From an uncultured Rickettsiaceae bacterium (GTDB lineage: Bacteria > Pseudomonadota > Alphaproteobacteria > Rickettsiales > Rickettsiaceae): 11,610 nucleotides of DNA. How positions within the stretch are numbered: position 1 is the stretch's first letter; every line of letters begins with the position of its first letter. The stretch lies in contig CAJQOE010000074.1 in NCBI GenBank assembly GCA_905479885.1, forward strand, positions 1 through 11,610. The letters are read 5' to 3'. The notes below the pieces were generated by a model. That model saw nothing but the letters and a program-made list of their open reading frames with translations. It made no database searches and was not told the DNA's origin. Made by a program: the position numbers and the translations under genes. Below, one piece after another: positions 1 to 7,450 of this stretch.

Positions 1-134
1 AACTGTATTGTTAGAATTTATTCATTGATCTTATAGCAGAGCTAATTTTTTCCAGTTTTATATAAAAAATAATGTCTGGTAGCCGTTAATTTTTTAAAGT
101 TTTTTCAAAAAGCGTCCTTTTCGTTCAGACACTA
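1..134. mobile_element. Probable end of an insertion sequence (partial)
   Basis: The last 19 bases (116-134, CCTTTTCGTTCAGACACTA) recur as an exact inverted copy at 11514-11532. Outside the repeat the two sequences diverge, which is what the left and right ends of one insertion sequence, or of related ones, would show. A plus-strand reading frame enters at base 1 and stops at 34-36 (residues ending CIVRIYSLIL). It could be the C-terminus of a transposase, but it is too short to identify. The adjacent bases read CTAG next to both repeats, and TA or CTAG targets are known for IS630-type and IS5-type elements. The family is therefore not settled. Confidence 0.45.
116..134 (+). repeat. Inverted repeat, left copy (partner at 11514-11532)
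   Basis: Nineteen bases are identical to the reverse complement of 11514-11532. Allowing one mismatch, the match runs on through a flanking CTAGT, giving 25 of 26 positions. It probably represents the terminal inverted repeat of an insertion sequence lying to the left. Confidence 0.85.
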
Positions 135-266
135 ACTAGTACTAAAATTGAAACATTAAACGTCCTGACACCTGATATCGTTGATAAATTAAATCCTAAT
201 CAAGCACCCGGTCTAACCAATATAGATATAAAAGTCAAATTACGAGAAGTTGCTTATGAAAAATAA
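135..266 (+). pseudogene. 3' remnant of a gene truncated by the insertion-sequence end
   Basis: An open frame encodes 43 residues (from TSTKIETLNV to LREVAYEK) and ends in TAA at 264-266. The composition looks like real protein, but there is no ATG, GTG or TTG start with a ribosome binding site. The frame stays open leftward through the inverted repeat to a stop at 87-89. The simplest reading is that the C-terminal end of a longer gene remains after an insertion sequence landed in it. Its stop overlaps the start of the next gene by 11 bases, an arrangement typical of translationally coupled genes in one operon. The protein family was not recognised. Confidence 0.5.
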
Positions 267-1281
267 TATAGCAATACAAGTGGGGGCCAATCCTGAACCA
301 TTTTTTCAACAAATAATTGAACATTTAGACAATAATATTAGTTCTAACCTTTGCCAATCATTAGCAAATTTACTTTCATTGGATTATGCAAATAGATTAA
401 GTGCCGAGCCACCTCTAAACGAATATATCGATGGCTGCCTTAAACGCTTAAAACAGTATCTAGGAACTCGGGTAATATTAGATAATAATTTTTCCGAAGC
501 AATGACGCTTTTTACTGTGGCTATCACTCCAGACAAAGATCCTTCAAATGATAAGTTAAATTCACAAGAACAATCTCAAGATGCTCTTATAGAATCAACA
601 ATATCAGCAGTTTTTGGTAAGCTAACACCAGAAGAGCAACAAAGCATAAAGTTAGTTATCAAGGATCTGCTTAATAGCAAAGACGGTGAAAAACTCATGA
701 ATATGATGAGCTCAGAACCTAAAATTTTCCAAAAAATAATAATAAATGCTTTAGAGGCTAAAACTCCTTCCAAAGAAATATCAAATATCGTTAGTCAAAA
801 AATGGGATCGCTGGCCGAACATTCCGATCAAATTAAAAACAAATCAGAAGGTCTGCGTAGCATAGTAGGCAAATTAGCATTGGCAGGTGGCATACTAGTA
901 GCTGCCTCTCTAGGTTTAGTAGTTAGTGGGCTTGCTCTGCCTGCCCTGATTGTACCAGCTACAATAGCGGCTATAAAAATAGCACCAACTATTGGCGAAA
1001 AAATTGCGTCTAATATAATCAATAATAATGCAACCATACAAAACCAAACAAAGCAATTTGAGCAAGCAAAAATATTATCTACGTTACCACAAATCAATAA
1101 CATCTATGAGAAAACTACTGAACAGCCTGCTATATCAGAATTATCCCAAGAGCAGGTAAAATCTCTAGCTAAAACTGTAGATACAACGTCTATAGAAACT
1201 CCAAATGTCCCAGAAAATGAGCCGGCTTCCAAAACGCAAACACTAGAAGATAACAAAAATAAATCAACTCGATCTATTTGA
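256..1281 (+). CDS. Unrecognised protein with glycine-rich hydrophobic hairpin
   Basis: This 341-residue protein matches no family I recognise. The ATG at 256 is preferred over a TTG at 250 because GAGAAG lies six bases before it. Residues 1-200 are polar and mostly helical in character, with a Gln/Asn/Ser-rich linker near 93-110. Residues 204-244 are strongly hydrophobic and rich in Gly and Ala, resembling a pair of membrane helices or a membrane-inserting hairpin. The last 100 residues are hydrophilic, rich in Thr, Ser, Glu and Asn, and end in a basic stretch (NKNKSTRSI). There is no N-terminal signal peptide. The gene overlaps a truncated upstream frame and converges on flgD with a gap of 10 bases. 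A hydrophobic hairpin inside a polar, probably partly disordered protein fits a secreted effector or an inner-membrane protein, but this is only inference. Confidence 0.8.
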   Translation: MKNNIAIQVGANPEPFFQQIIEHLDNNISSNLCQSLANLLSLDYANRLSAEPPLNEYIDGCLKRLKQYLGTRVILDNNFSEAMTLFTVAITPDKDPSNDKLNSQEQSQDALIESTISAVFGKLTPEEQQSIKLVIKDLLNSKDGEKLMNMMSSEPKIFQKIIINALEAKTPSKEISNIVSQKMGSLAEHSDQIKNKSEGLRSIVGKLALAGGILVAASLGLVVSGLALPALIVPATIAAIKIAPTIGEKIASNIINNNATIQNQTKQFEQAKILSTLPQINNIYEKTTEQPAISELSQEQVKSLAKTVDTTSIETPNVPENEPASKTQTLEDNKNKSTRSI

Positions 1282-1291
1282 GTAGACCATA

Positions 1292-3196
1292 CTACGCATT
1301 TACCTTACTTAGCACTCGGCTTGAAGGAATTATCACATCATTTTCTAGACGCAATTCTACTTGCCCCTGTTCAGTTCGCACGCCTTTTACTTTAGCAGTC
1401 TGTGTTTCTGCAATAGTATTTCCAGTTGTTTGAACCCCATTATTACTACGATACGATACAACAAACTCTCTTCTATATTGACCATCTTCCTTCGCTGGCC
1501 CAGATGCAGCATATTGGAAAACACCATTCCAACTCGGGAAAGTGACACTGCGCTTACCAGCATTGTACTGTTCTTCATGCTCCGGCTTTAAAGACATACG
1601 CTGAGCTGTAATTTCATCTTCAATATAGCGATTTAATTCTAATAATTCACTACCAACAATTGTATTTGCATTAATCGTATGGTAATTCGCTTGTAAATGC
1701 CCACGCATTTGTAATTGACTTGCATCGCTAAGCAACTCAAAAGCACGATATTCACCAGGTACTATAGCTACTAAATCACCTGTTTCAATGTCATAAATAT
1801 TTTGTGCAGCATATTCAATAATTGAATCATCTTCAGCCCTGTCAAATAAAATGGTTGGCGTGTTTGCCACTCCATTTTTGTAAGCAAATATATCATCAGC
1901 ATAAGTTACAGTAGAATTATGATACTCTGCCTCTGTTCTTTTGCTTGGGCTTAAATAGTCACCAACTACTGCTCCAATAGTATGAGCGCTAAAAGCTTCC
2001 TCGTCAGTAGATACAAAAATACCATCTTTTGGCACTATAGATCCAACAGTAGCGTATCGCTTATCTTCAAGCTTAACATTTTTGATATTTTCTGGATCCT
2101 CTAGATCTTGAACACTAACTTTTGCTTTATAATTTCCATTTTCTAGCTCAACTGGGAATCTAACCTTTCTGCTACCAACTCCTATAGCTTGCTCGTTAGT
2201 AAGGGTTATTAAATATTTATCATTACTATCATAAATCTCTACTGTTAAATGCCCTGGTTTTTCTACATGATTATTAAAGTAAACATCCAAAGCACCATTT
2301 TTTACCTGCACTCTTGATAGATCAAGCTCTACTTTTTTGCCAAGCAAGTCAGTATTCAACTTGATATCATTATCTAAATCCTCAATATCACGTATATCAA
2401 CTATTTGATCTCTATTTACTGTTTGACCATTAATAATTACACCGATAACTGCGCCTTTATCTATTTTGACACCTTCTACCACCCCTGAGAGGGTTGCACT
2501 TGCAGTAACATGGAATGAACCTTTATTACCACCAACGTCTTTTTTGCCTTCAGATTTTATAGCTAATGTATATTCTTTACCAGGCATCACTTCATTGCCA
2601 GCATTATCTTTACCGTCCCATTCAAAGGTATGTGTACCAGCTTTACCTGTTTGCGTTATATTTCTAACAGTGATTCCATGTTCGTCATAGATTGTAAAAT
2701 GATTAGTAACAACAGCCGAGGGTGATTGCTCTGAATGACTTACTTTATAATTATAAGTAACTGGTTTACCATAAAAACTTCTAGTATCCTTATAATCGAT
2801 TACTTTACCCTTCAAACTCATAAGATCAATAACAGGATTCTTACTAGCCTTTAATTGCAATATTTGAGCATTAACATTGGCTTTGGCAATCATCATCTCG
2901 GAAATACCTTTAGCCATCTCCATCATTTCAGTAGATTTATTACTACCACCATCTTCATCAGGAAAACCCATGTTTTTTGCAGATGCCAACATTAGTTTAG
3001 TGGAAAAATCCATTGCTTGATCAATGCTTTCTGATACTTTTTCTAAATCATCGCCTTGTTCAATTTGTGAACGTCCTTTTCTTTCAGCTTGCATGCTTTT
3101 ATAAAACATTTGACTAGCTTTACTAGTAATAGGAGAGTTATTTGATTTTGCTCTGTTCTCAGCAGTTACAGCTGTCGCAGTATTACGAATATCCAT
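1292..3196 (-). CDS. flgD: Flagellar hook assembly scaffold FlgD, greatly extended
   Basis: FlgD caps the growing flagellar hook outside the cell and guides polymerisation of hook subunit FlgE. Residues 60-115 form a divergent version of the N-terminal FlgD region (helical, with FSTKLMLASAKN where typical members have a leucine-rich FLxLLxxQLxxQDP motif). Then comes the classic Tudor/Ig core: first Tudor strand near 126-136, Ig-like domain at 160-215 with the signature THTFEWDGKDNAGNEV, and the rest of the Tudor domain at 230-268 (SGVVEGVKIDKG...VIINGQTV). Usual FlgD proteins are about 220-280 residues and end here. This one has 634, and the extension repeats the pattern: LLGKKVELDLS (284-294) with a second Ig-like segment (315-366), and a C-terminal Ig/Tudor pair at 548-632. 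The start ATG lies six bases after the fliK stop, so its Shine-Dalgarno (AAAGG) sits within the fliK end. Identity as FlgD is firm; the module count is my reading. Confidence 0.9.
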   Translation of the reverse strand: MDIRNTATAVTAENRAKSNNSPITSKASQMFYKSMQAERKGRSQIEQGDDLEKVSESIDQAMDFSTKLMLASAKNMGFPDEDGGSNKSTEMMEMAKGISEMMIAKANVNAQILQLKASKNPVIDLMSLKGKVIDYKDTRSFYGKPVTYNYKVSHSEQSPSAVVTNHFTIYDEHGITVRNITQTGKAGTHTFEWDGKDNAGNEVMPGKEYTLAIKSEGKKDVGGNKGSFHVTASATLSGVVEGVKIDKGAVIGVIINGQTVNRDQIVDIRDIEDLDNDIKLNTDLLGKKVELDLSRVQVKNGALDVYFNNHVEKPGHLTVEIYDSNDKYLITLTNEQAIGVGSRKVRFPVELENGNYKAKVSVQDLEDPENIKNVKLEDKRYATVGSIVPKDGIFVSTDEEAFSAHTIGAVVGDYLSPSKRTEAEYHNSTVTYADDIFAYKNGVANTPTILFDRAEDDSIIEYAAQNIYDIETGDLVAIVPGEYRAFELLSDASQLQMRGHLQANYHTINANTIVGSELLELNRYIEDEITAQRMSLKPEHEEQYNAGKRSVTFPSWNGVFQYAASGPAKEDGQYRREFVVSYRSNNGVQTTGNTIAETQTAKVKGVRTEQGQVELRLENDVIIPSSRVLSKVNA

Positions 3197-3202
3197 TTAT
3201 TT

Positions 3203-4837
3203 TTATACCTTTATGTTGACACTATCTTCGGTAATGTATCCTATTGTATCGGAATCATTTTCTAGAAGTGATTGCATATCATCACCTTCTATTGAAAGAT
3301 CCGTGAACTGACTCATCCAAACATTTCTTTCTTCTGCATTTGCAAAATACTCTGTTTTCTGACCACGTTCACCTTGGTTCATTTCAAATTCAAGGGATGT
3401 CTCTTCTTTTATATTAGTTGCCTTTGTTGTAAGTTCAACAAACTTTTCTTTAGCTGCTTCTAATATACTTAACGTTTCTCTTTTGTCTGCTATAAATTTT
3501 ATACTTTCGATTTGTCTGACACCATCTTTACCAGCAACAGACAAAACTTCGACTTTTACGGGCCCAAGAGCTTGTGGAAATAAGTTGATAACTATAGTTT
3601 TTTTACCATTTGTTGCACTAGAGTTCAAAGCCTCTATCACTGATAATGACAGTTGTGTAACTGGTTTTGGCATGGAGTCACCTTTTAGCCCTGCCATCAC
3701 ATTATCTTTAAATGACATTTGAAAAAAATCTTCTGATTTATTTTCTATAACTCCACCCGACATAACAAAATTAGAATTAGCATTTTTTGAATTAAAACTG
3801 TTATTCCCGCTTGAATCGCCAGACATTTCTTCACTATCAACAACTAACTCACTATCATTAGCGAAGGCTTGTACCACCTCTGTATCTTGTTTAACACTAC
3901 CTAGATGCATTTTAGAAAGAACTGATTGTCCTTGTCTAGTAACATCAGCAAGCATAATATTATTATTCGAGATCAAAGCTTGCTTTAAAATAACCTCAAT
4001 ATCATCAGCATTAAATTCAGGATTAAGTTGTATCTGTGCCTTCGCTTCTTTAGCCACAACAGACAAATGATTACTTTCTAGCGTAGGTCCTGTTTCTGGT
4101 AGCACTGAAGGTGATTGGGGTGTATCAAACTCCATTACTCTATTTTCTAGTGTGAACCCCTTAGGTAGTTCCAGGCTTTTCATATTTTGCAACAGAGCTT
4201 GCTCTTCTGGAGATAGTTTTGAAAATTGTACTGCTAAGCCTTCGTCTAACTCTTGAGCAACAATAGTTGCCAACGGAATTAATTGTGTTTCTTTATCTGC
4301 TATTACTTCCACAACGTGGCTGTCTTTCATTAAACTTTCTGCCGCAGATAAACTCTCCAACTGAAGCTCTGTATCTACAACTGAAGAGAGAGGAATCCTG
4401 GGTTGCTCAGAAACCATAAATGTAAGAACATTTTCTGCCTCTAGCGTTTCTGTTTCTCTTGTCTCGAACAGTTCATCTTCTTCAACAAAGCTAATTTCTT
4501 CTGATTCCTCAAAATCAACAAGTTGAAGCTTTATAAAATGCTCTTCTCCTAACTGATGTAAATTCTCTATCTCTAAACTCTCAGGGGTAACGGATAACTC
4601 TTCTACTAGTTTAATTTCTTCGGATTCTATATCTTTTGTTTTTTGAACCGTGCTAGTTTTGTTAGGTCTAGGTGTGTTAGATACATTGTTAGTCGATGAT
4701 GGTTGTTTCGATTTTTCACGAATTAATCCTCTAAAGCTATCGCCTTTGCTAGAAAGACCTTCTTTCTGACTACTAGATGGCGGTTTTATCTGAGATATTG
4801 ATTCCGCTTTTTCGTGTTTCAAAACCACTGAAGACAT
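3203..4837 (-). CDS. fliK: Flagellar hook-length control protein FliK
   Basis: FliK is exported through the flagellar type III apparatus, measures hook length and switches export from hook to filament subunits. The protein has 544 residues from the ATG at 4837, which is preceded by AGGA with a six-base spacer. A GTG at 4867 would add 10 residues but lacks a well-placed ribosome binding site. Residues 1-390 are low in hydrophobics and rich in Glu, Ser, Asn and Gln, as expected for the extended ruler region. The first 150 are unusually acidic. Residues about 392-480 match the conserved C-terminal hook domain, with INLFPQALGPVKVEVLS corresponding to the family's L-P-x-x-L-G-x-V-x-V core, followed by the helix that begins near RETLSILEAAK. 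The gene is followed directly by flgD, its functional partner in hook assembly, and lies 75 bases after the SPOR gene. Confidence 0.88.
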   Translation of the reverse strand: MSSVVLKHEKAESISQIKPPSSSQKEGLSSKGDSFRGLIREKSKQPSSTNNVSNTPRPNKTSTVQKTKDIESEEIKLVEELSVTPESLEIENLHQLGEEHFIKLQLVDFEESEEISFVEEDELFETRETETLEAENVLTFMVSEQPRIPLSSVVDTELQLESLSAAESLMKDSHVVEVIADKETQLIPLATIVAQELDEGLAVQFSKLSPEEQALLQNMKSLELPKGFTLENRVMEFDTPQSPSVLPETGPTLESNHLSVVAKEAKAQIQLNPEFNADDIEVILKQALISNNNIMLADVTRQGQSVLSKMHLGSVKQDTEVVQAFANDSELVVDSEEMSGDSSGNNSFNSKNANSNFVMSGGVIENKSEDFFQMSFKDNVMAGLKGDSMPKPVTQLSLSVIEALNSSATNGKKTIVINLFPQALGPVKVEVLSVAGKDGVRQIESIKFIADKRETLSILEAAKEKFVELTTKATNIKEETSLEFEMNQGERGQKTEYFANAEERNVWMSQFTDLSIEGDDMQSLLENDSDTIGYITEDSVNIKV

Positions 4838-4912
4838 TGTATTTCCTACAAATTTATTATATATCACCTCAATAGTAGCATAAAGCGTGCCAAAAATTCC
4901 AACGAGACAAAA

Positions 4913-5689
4913 TTATTTTGTAACAATGCAATTTTGTTGTCTAAAAGATAGTTTTTTACATACCATTTTTGCATGGTTTAACGATGGGTAACTGCCTGCC
5001 ATGACTAAATAAAATATACGTTCATTACTGCCATCAACTTTTTTTATAATTAAATTGGCATTTTGCAATATTTTAGAATATTTCTGTTGAATTTTTTGCC
5101 ACTCTTTTTTAGCGCCTGATACTGACGATGCCGAGGATAATTGTATCTTATAACCTTTATCTTTATCAGAGACTACATTAATTCGCATTGTTTTATAACG
5201 ATCCTCTAGGGCTTTCATTACTTTCAACTTTGTACCAGGAAGAAAAATAATTGCCTCATCTGATGCTAATAGGTCTTCCTTGCCAGACAACTTATTAGGC
5301 ATGATATAATCCAAATTATCCTCCTCAGACGGATTATTGTCCAGTAATTCATTCTCATAATAGCCAAGATTTGCTAATATTTCATCAATCGAATCAAGAA
5401 ATTTTGCTTCATGTTCTACATTGCGTACAATTTTCACTGGCTCTTCCGGATCAGGCAATATATGAACCTGAGCAGATTTTGCTCTGCCAACGTTCAACTT
5501 TTCATATACCAGGCTATCTGAATGTGGTATCACCAAACCACCAGGATCTCTAGGCTTAACTTTTATTTCACTTGCATCTGGAAGCAAAATTATTATCTCT
5601 CGCTCACTAGAAACTCGCGAAAAATATAATAAAGGCATGCCAAGTATTAAACCTCCTATACATGCCAATATTATAAATTTTTTGTGCAT
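4913..5689 (-). CDS. Membrane-anchored SPOR-domain protein
   Basis: SPOR domains bind peptidoglycan stripped of stem peptides and usually bring proteins to the division septum. This 258-residue protein has a short cytoplasmic start (MHKK), one N-terminal membrane helix (about 5-23) and a periplasmic remainder. A motif at 48-65 (DPGGLVIPHSDSLVYEKL) resembles the linker near the membrane anchor in alphaproteobacterial SPOR proteins. The middle, 95-145, is acidic and probably flexible. The C-terminal domain, about 179-258, has the SPOR pattern: YKIQLSSASS strand, a helix with SGAKKEWQKIQQKY, then FYLVMAGSYPSLNHAKMVCKKL. It starts 27 bases after argS in the same direction, so it is probably cotranscribed with dgt and argS. 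No strong ribosome binding site is visible before the ATG. Confidence 0.87.
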   Translation of the reverse strand: MHKKFIILACIGGLILGMPLLYFSRVSSEREIIILLPDASEIKVKPRDPGGLVIPHSDSLVYEKLNVGRAKSAQVHILPDPEEPVKIVRNVEHEAKFLDSIDEILANLGYYENELLDNNPSEEDNLDYIMPNKLSGKEDLLASDEAIIFLPGTKLKVMKALEDRYKTMRINVVSDKDKGYKIQLSSASSVSGAKKEWQKIQQKYSKILQNANLIIKKVDGSNERIFYLVMAGSYPSLNHAKMVCKKLSFRQQNCIVTK

Positions 5690-5716
5690 AAGATAAATCC
5701 AAATAGCCTTCCCGCG

Positions 5717-7450
5717 TTACATCTTATCCATAGGGGTTACGCCAATCACTTCAAACCCGCCAGCGATAATTTTACGAATAGCTTCTACCATAGCAAGTCT
5801 TGCCGCAGTAAGCTCGACGTCATTTTCAATATTAAACCTATAATCACTATTCTCTTTGCCCAGATTCCAAATCGAATGAAACCTTGACGCAACATCAATG
5901 AGGTAATAAGCAATTCTTTGTGGCTCGCAATGCTCAGCCGATGCAGCTAAAACTTTAGGCCAAACAGCCAATAACTTTATTAACTGAATCTCTTCTTCGC
6001 TTGAAAGCAAGGATAAATCAAAATCACTAGCCATAAATTTATCATACGCCGCTGGAATAGCCTCCTGAGCTTTTGCCAAAATTGATTTGGTCCTCACATG
6101 CGCATATTGTACATAGAATACAGGATTATCTTTTGACTGCTCTTTTACTTTGGCAAAATCAAAATCAAGTGGCATGTCATTACGACGCGTTAACATGATG
6201 AATCTAATAATATCTTTACTCACATCACTGGTAACGTCACGAACAGTCATGAAATTACCACTGCGCTTAGACATCTTAATTGGCTGAGAATCTTTAACAA
6301 AGTTTACAAGCTGACTCGTTCTAATATCACTCTTGACTGACCCATTGCTAAGCGCATCAATAACGGCTTTTATTCTCTTAACATAACCACTATGATCTGC
6401 GCCTAAAATATAAATTAAACTATCAAAACCTCTGTCAATTTTATCTTTTGCATAGGCAAAGTCTGCAGCTAAATAAGACCACGAACCATCGCCCTTCTGT
6501 ACTGGACGATCCTGATCATCACCATAATCGCTAGACTTAAACAGCACTTGCTCTTTTTCTTCCCAATTTTGATCAATTTTTCCTTTTGGCGGCGGCAGAA
6601 CACCCGTATATATAAGATTTTTCTGCTTAAGCTCCTTAATCACCTCTTCAATTTGTCCACTATTATGCAAAGTTTGCTCTGAAAAGAATACGTCATGATG
6701 AACGCCTAATTCTGCTAGGTCGGACTTAATTAAAATCATCATTTCATCAATGGCAATTTTTTTGACTAATTGACGCATTTCTGCCTCATCCATCTCCAAT
6801 AATTTCCCTTGATAATTGCTTACTAATTTCTGCCCTACGGGCTTCAAATAATCTCCAGGATAAAGGCCTTCTGGTATTTTAACTGCATCACCTGTAAGTG
6901 CTTCTTTATAACGCAAAATTACACTATCTACTAGTGTATCTATTTGGGCACCTGCATCGTTAATATAATATTCCTTGGTTACTTGATAGCCGCATTTATT
7001 TAATATATTAGCAAGCACATCACCATATACCGCGCCCCTGGCATGTCCAATATGCATAGGTCCTGTTGGATTGGCAGATACATATTCCACATTTACCTTT
7101 TCGCCCTTACCAACATTGACTTCCCAAAAATCCAGATCATCGTTTAGTATACTACGAATACAACCATGCCATTTTTCTGCTTTGATTGTAAAATTAATAA
7201 AACCAGGTCCGGCTACTTCAATATGAGCAATATATGGTATTTCAGAAAGCAACTCACTAAATTTTAAAGCTATCTCACGCGGGTTACCACCATCTTTAGA
7301 CGCAATAATCATCGCAATATTAGTAGAAATATCTCCATTTAATGGGTCCTTAGGAGCCTCAAGATTAGCTTGAGACCAAATATCTTCATCTTTACATATT
7401 TGAAGGCCGATTCTTTTTAAATCAGCTCTTAATTCTTTGAAAATGTTCAT
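5717..7450 (-). CDS. argS: Arginyl-tRNA synthetase
   Basis: This cytoplasmic class Ia enzyme joins arginine to tRNA-Arg using ATP, and in this family tRNA is needed for amino acid activation. All 577 residues expected are present. In order: the N-terminal Add1-type tRNA-binding domain (about 1-105, with DPLNGDISTN and VAGPGFINF), the catalytic HIGH motif at 133-136 within SANPTGPMHIGHARGA, the AYAKDK and ILGADHSGY region at 332-357, the KMSKR loop at 392-396 in the SGNF context typical of ArgRS, and the C-terminal DALR anticodon-binding domain from about 440 (YAHVRTKSIL). The ATG overlaps the dgt stop codon in an ATGA tetranucleotide, so translation is probably coupled to dgt. No key residue appears missing. 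Confidence 0.98.
   Translation of the reverse strand: MNIFKELRADLKRIGLQICKDEDIWSQANLEAPKDPLNGDISTNIAMIIASKDGGNPREIALKFSELLSEIPYIAHIEVAGPGFINFTIKAEKWHGCIRSILNDDLDFWEVNVGKGEKVNVEYVSANPTGPMHIGHARGAVYGDVLANILNKCGYQVTKEYYINDAGAQIDTLVDSVILRYKEALTGDAVKIPEGLYPGDYLKPVGQKLVSNYQGKLLEMDEAEMRQLVKKIAIDEMMILIKSDLAELGVHHDVFFSEQTLHNSGQIEEVIKELKQKNLIYTGVLPPPKGKIDQNWEEKEQVLFKSSDYGDDQDRPVQKGDGSWSYLAADFAYAKDKIDRGFDSLIYILGADHSGYVKRIKAVIDALSNGSVKSDIRTSQLVNFVKDSQPIKMSKRSGNFMTVRDVTSDVSKDIIRFIMLTRRNDMPLDFDFAKVKEQSKDNPVFYVQYAHVRTKSILAKAQEAIPAAYDKFMASDFDLSLLSSEEEIQLIKLLAVWPKVLAASAEHCEPQRIAYYLIDVASRFHSIWNLGKENSDYRFNIENDVELTAARLAMVEAIRKIIAGGFEVIGVTPMDKM

Noticed and set aside
828..1103. Minus-strand frame of 91 codons
   Set aside because: It lies wholly within the 341-residue gene on the other strand and reflects that gene's hydrophobic segment read backwards. 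It has no motif or ribosome binding site.
2466..2690. Plus-strand frame of 74 codons inside flgD
   Set aside because: It lies within the clearly recognisable Ig/Tudor region of FlgD on the other strand, and its translation shows no family features.
4838..4867. GTG start giving fliK ten extra residues
   Set aside because: The ATG at 4837 has AGGA at a six-base spacing, while the GTG has no suitable ribosome binding site and the added residues (MIYNKFVGNT) look unlike a conserved start.
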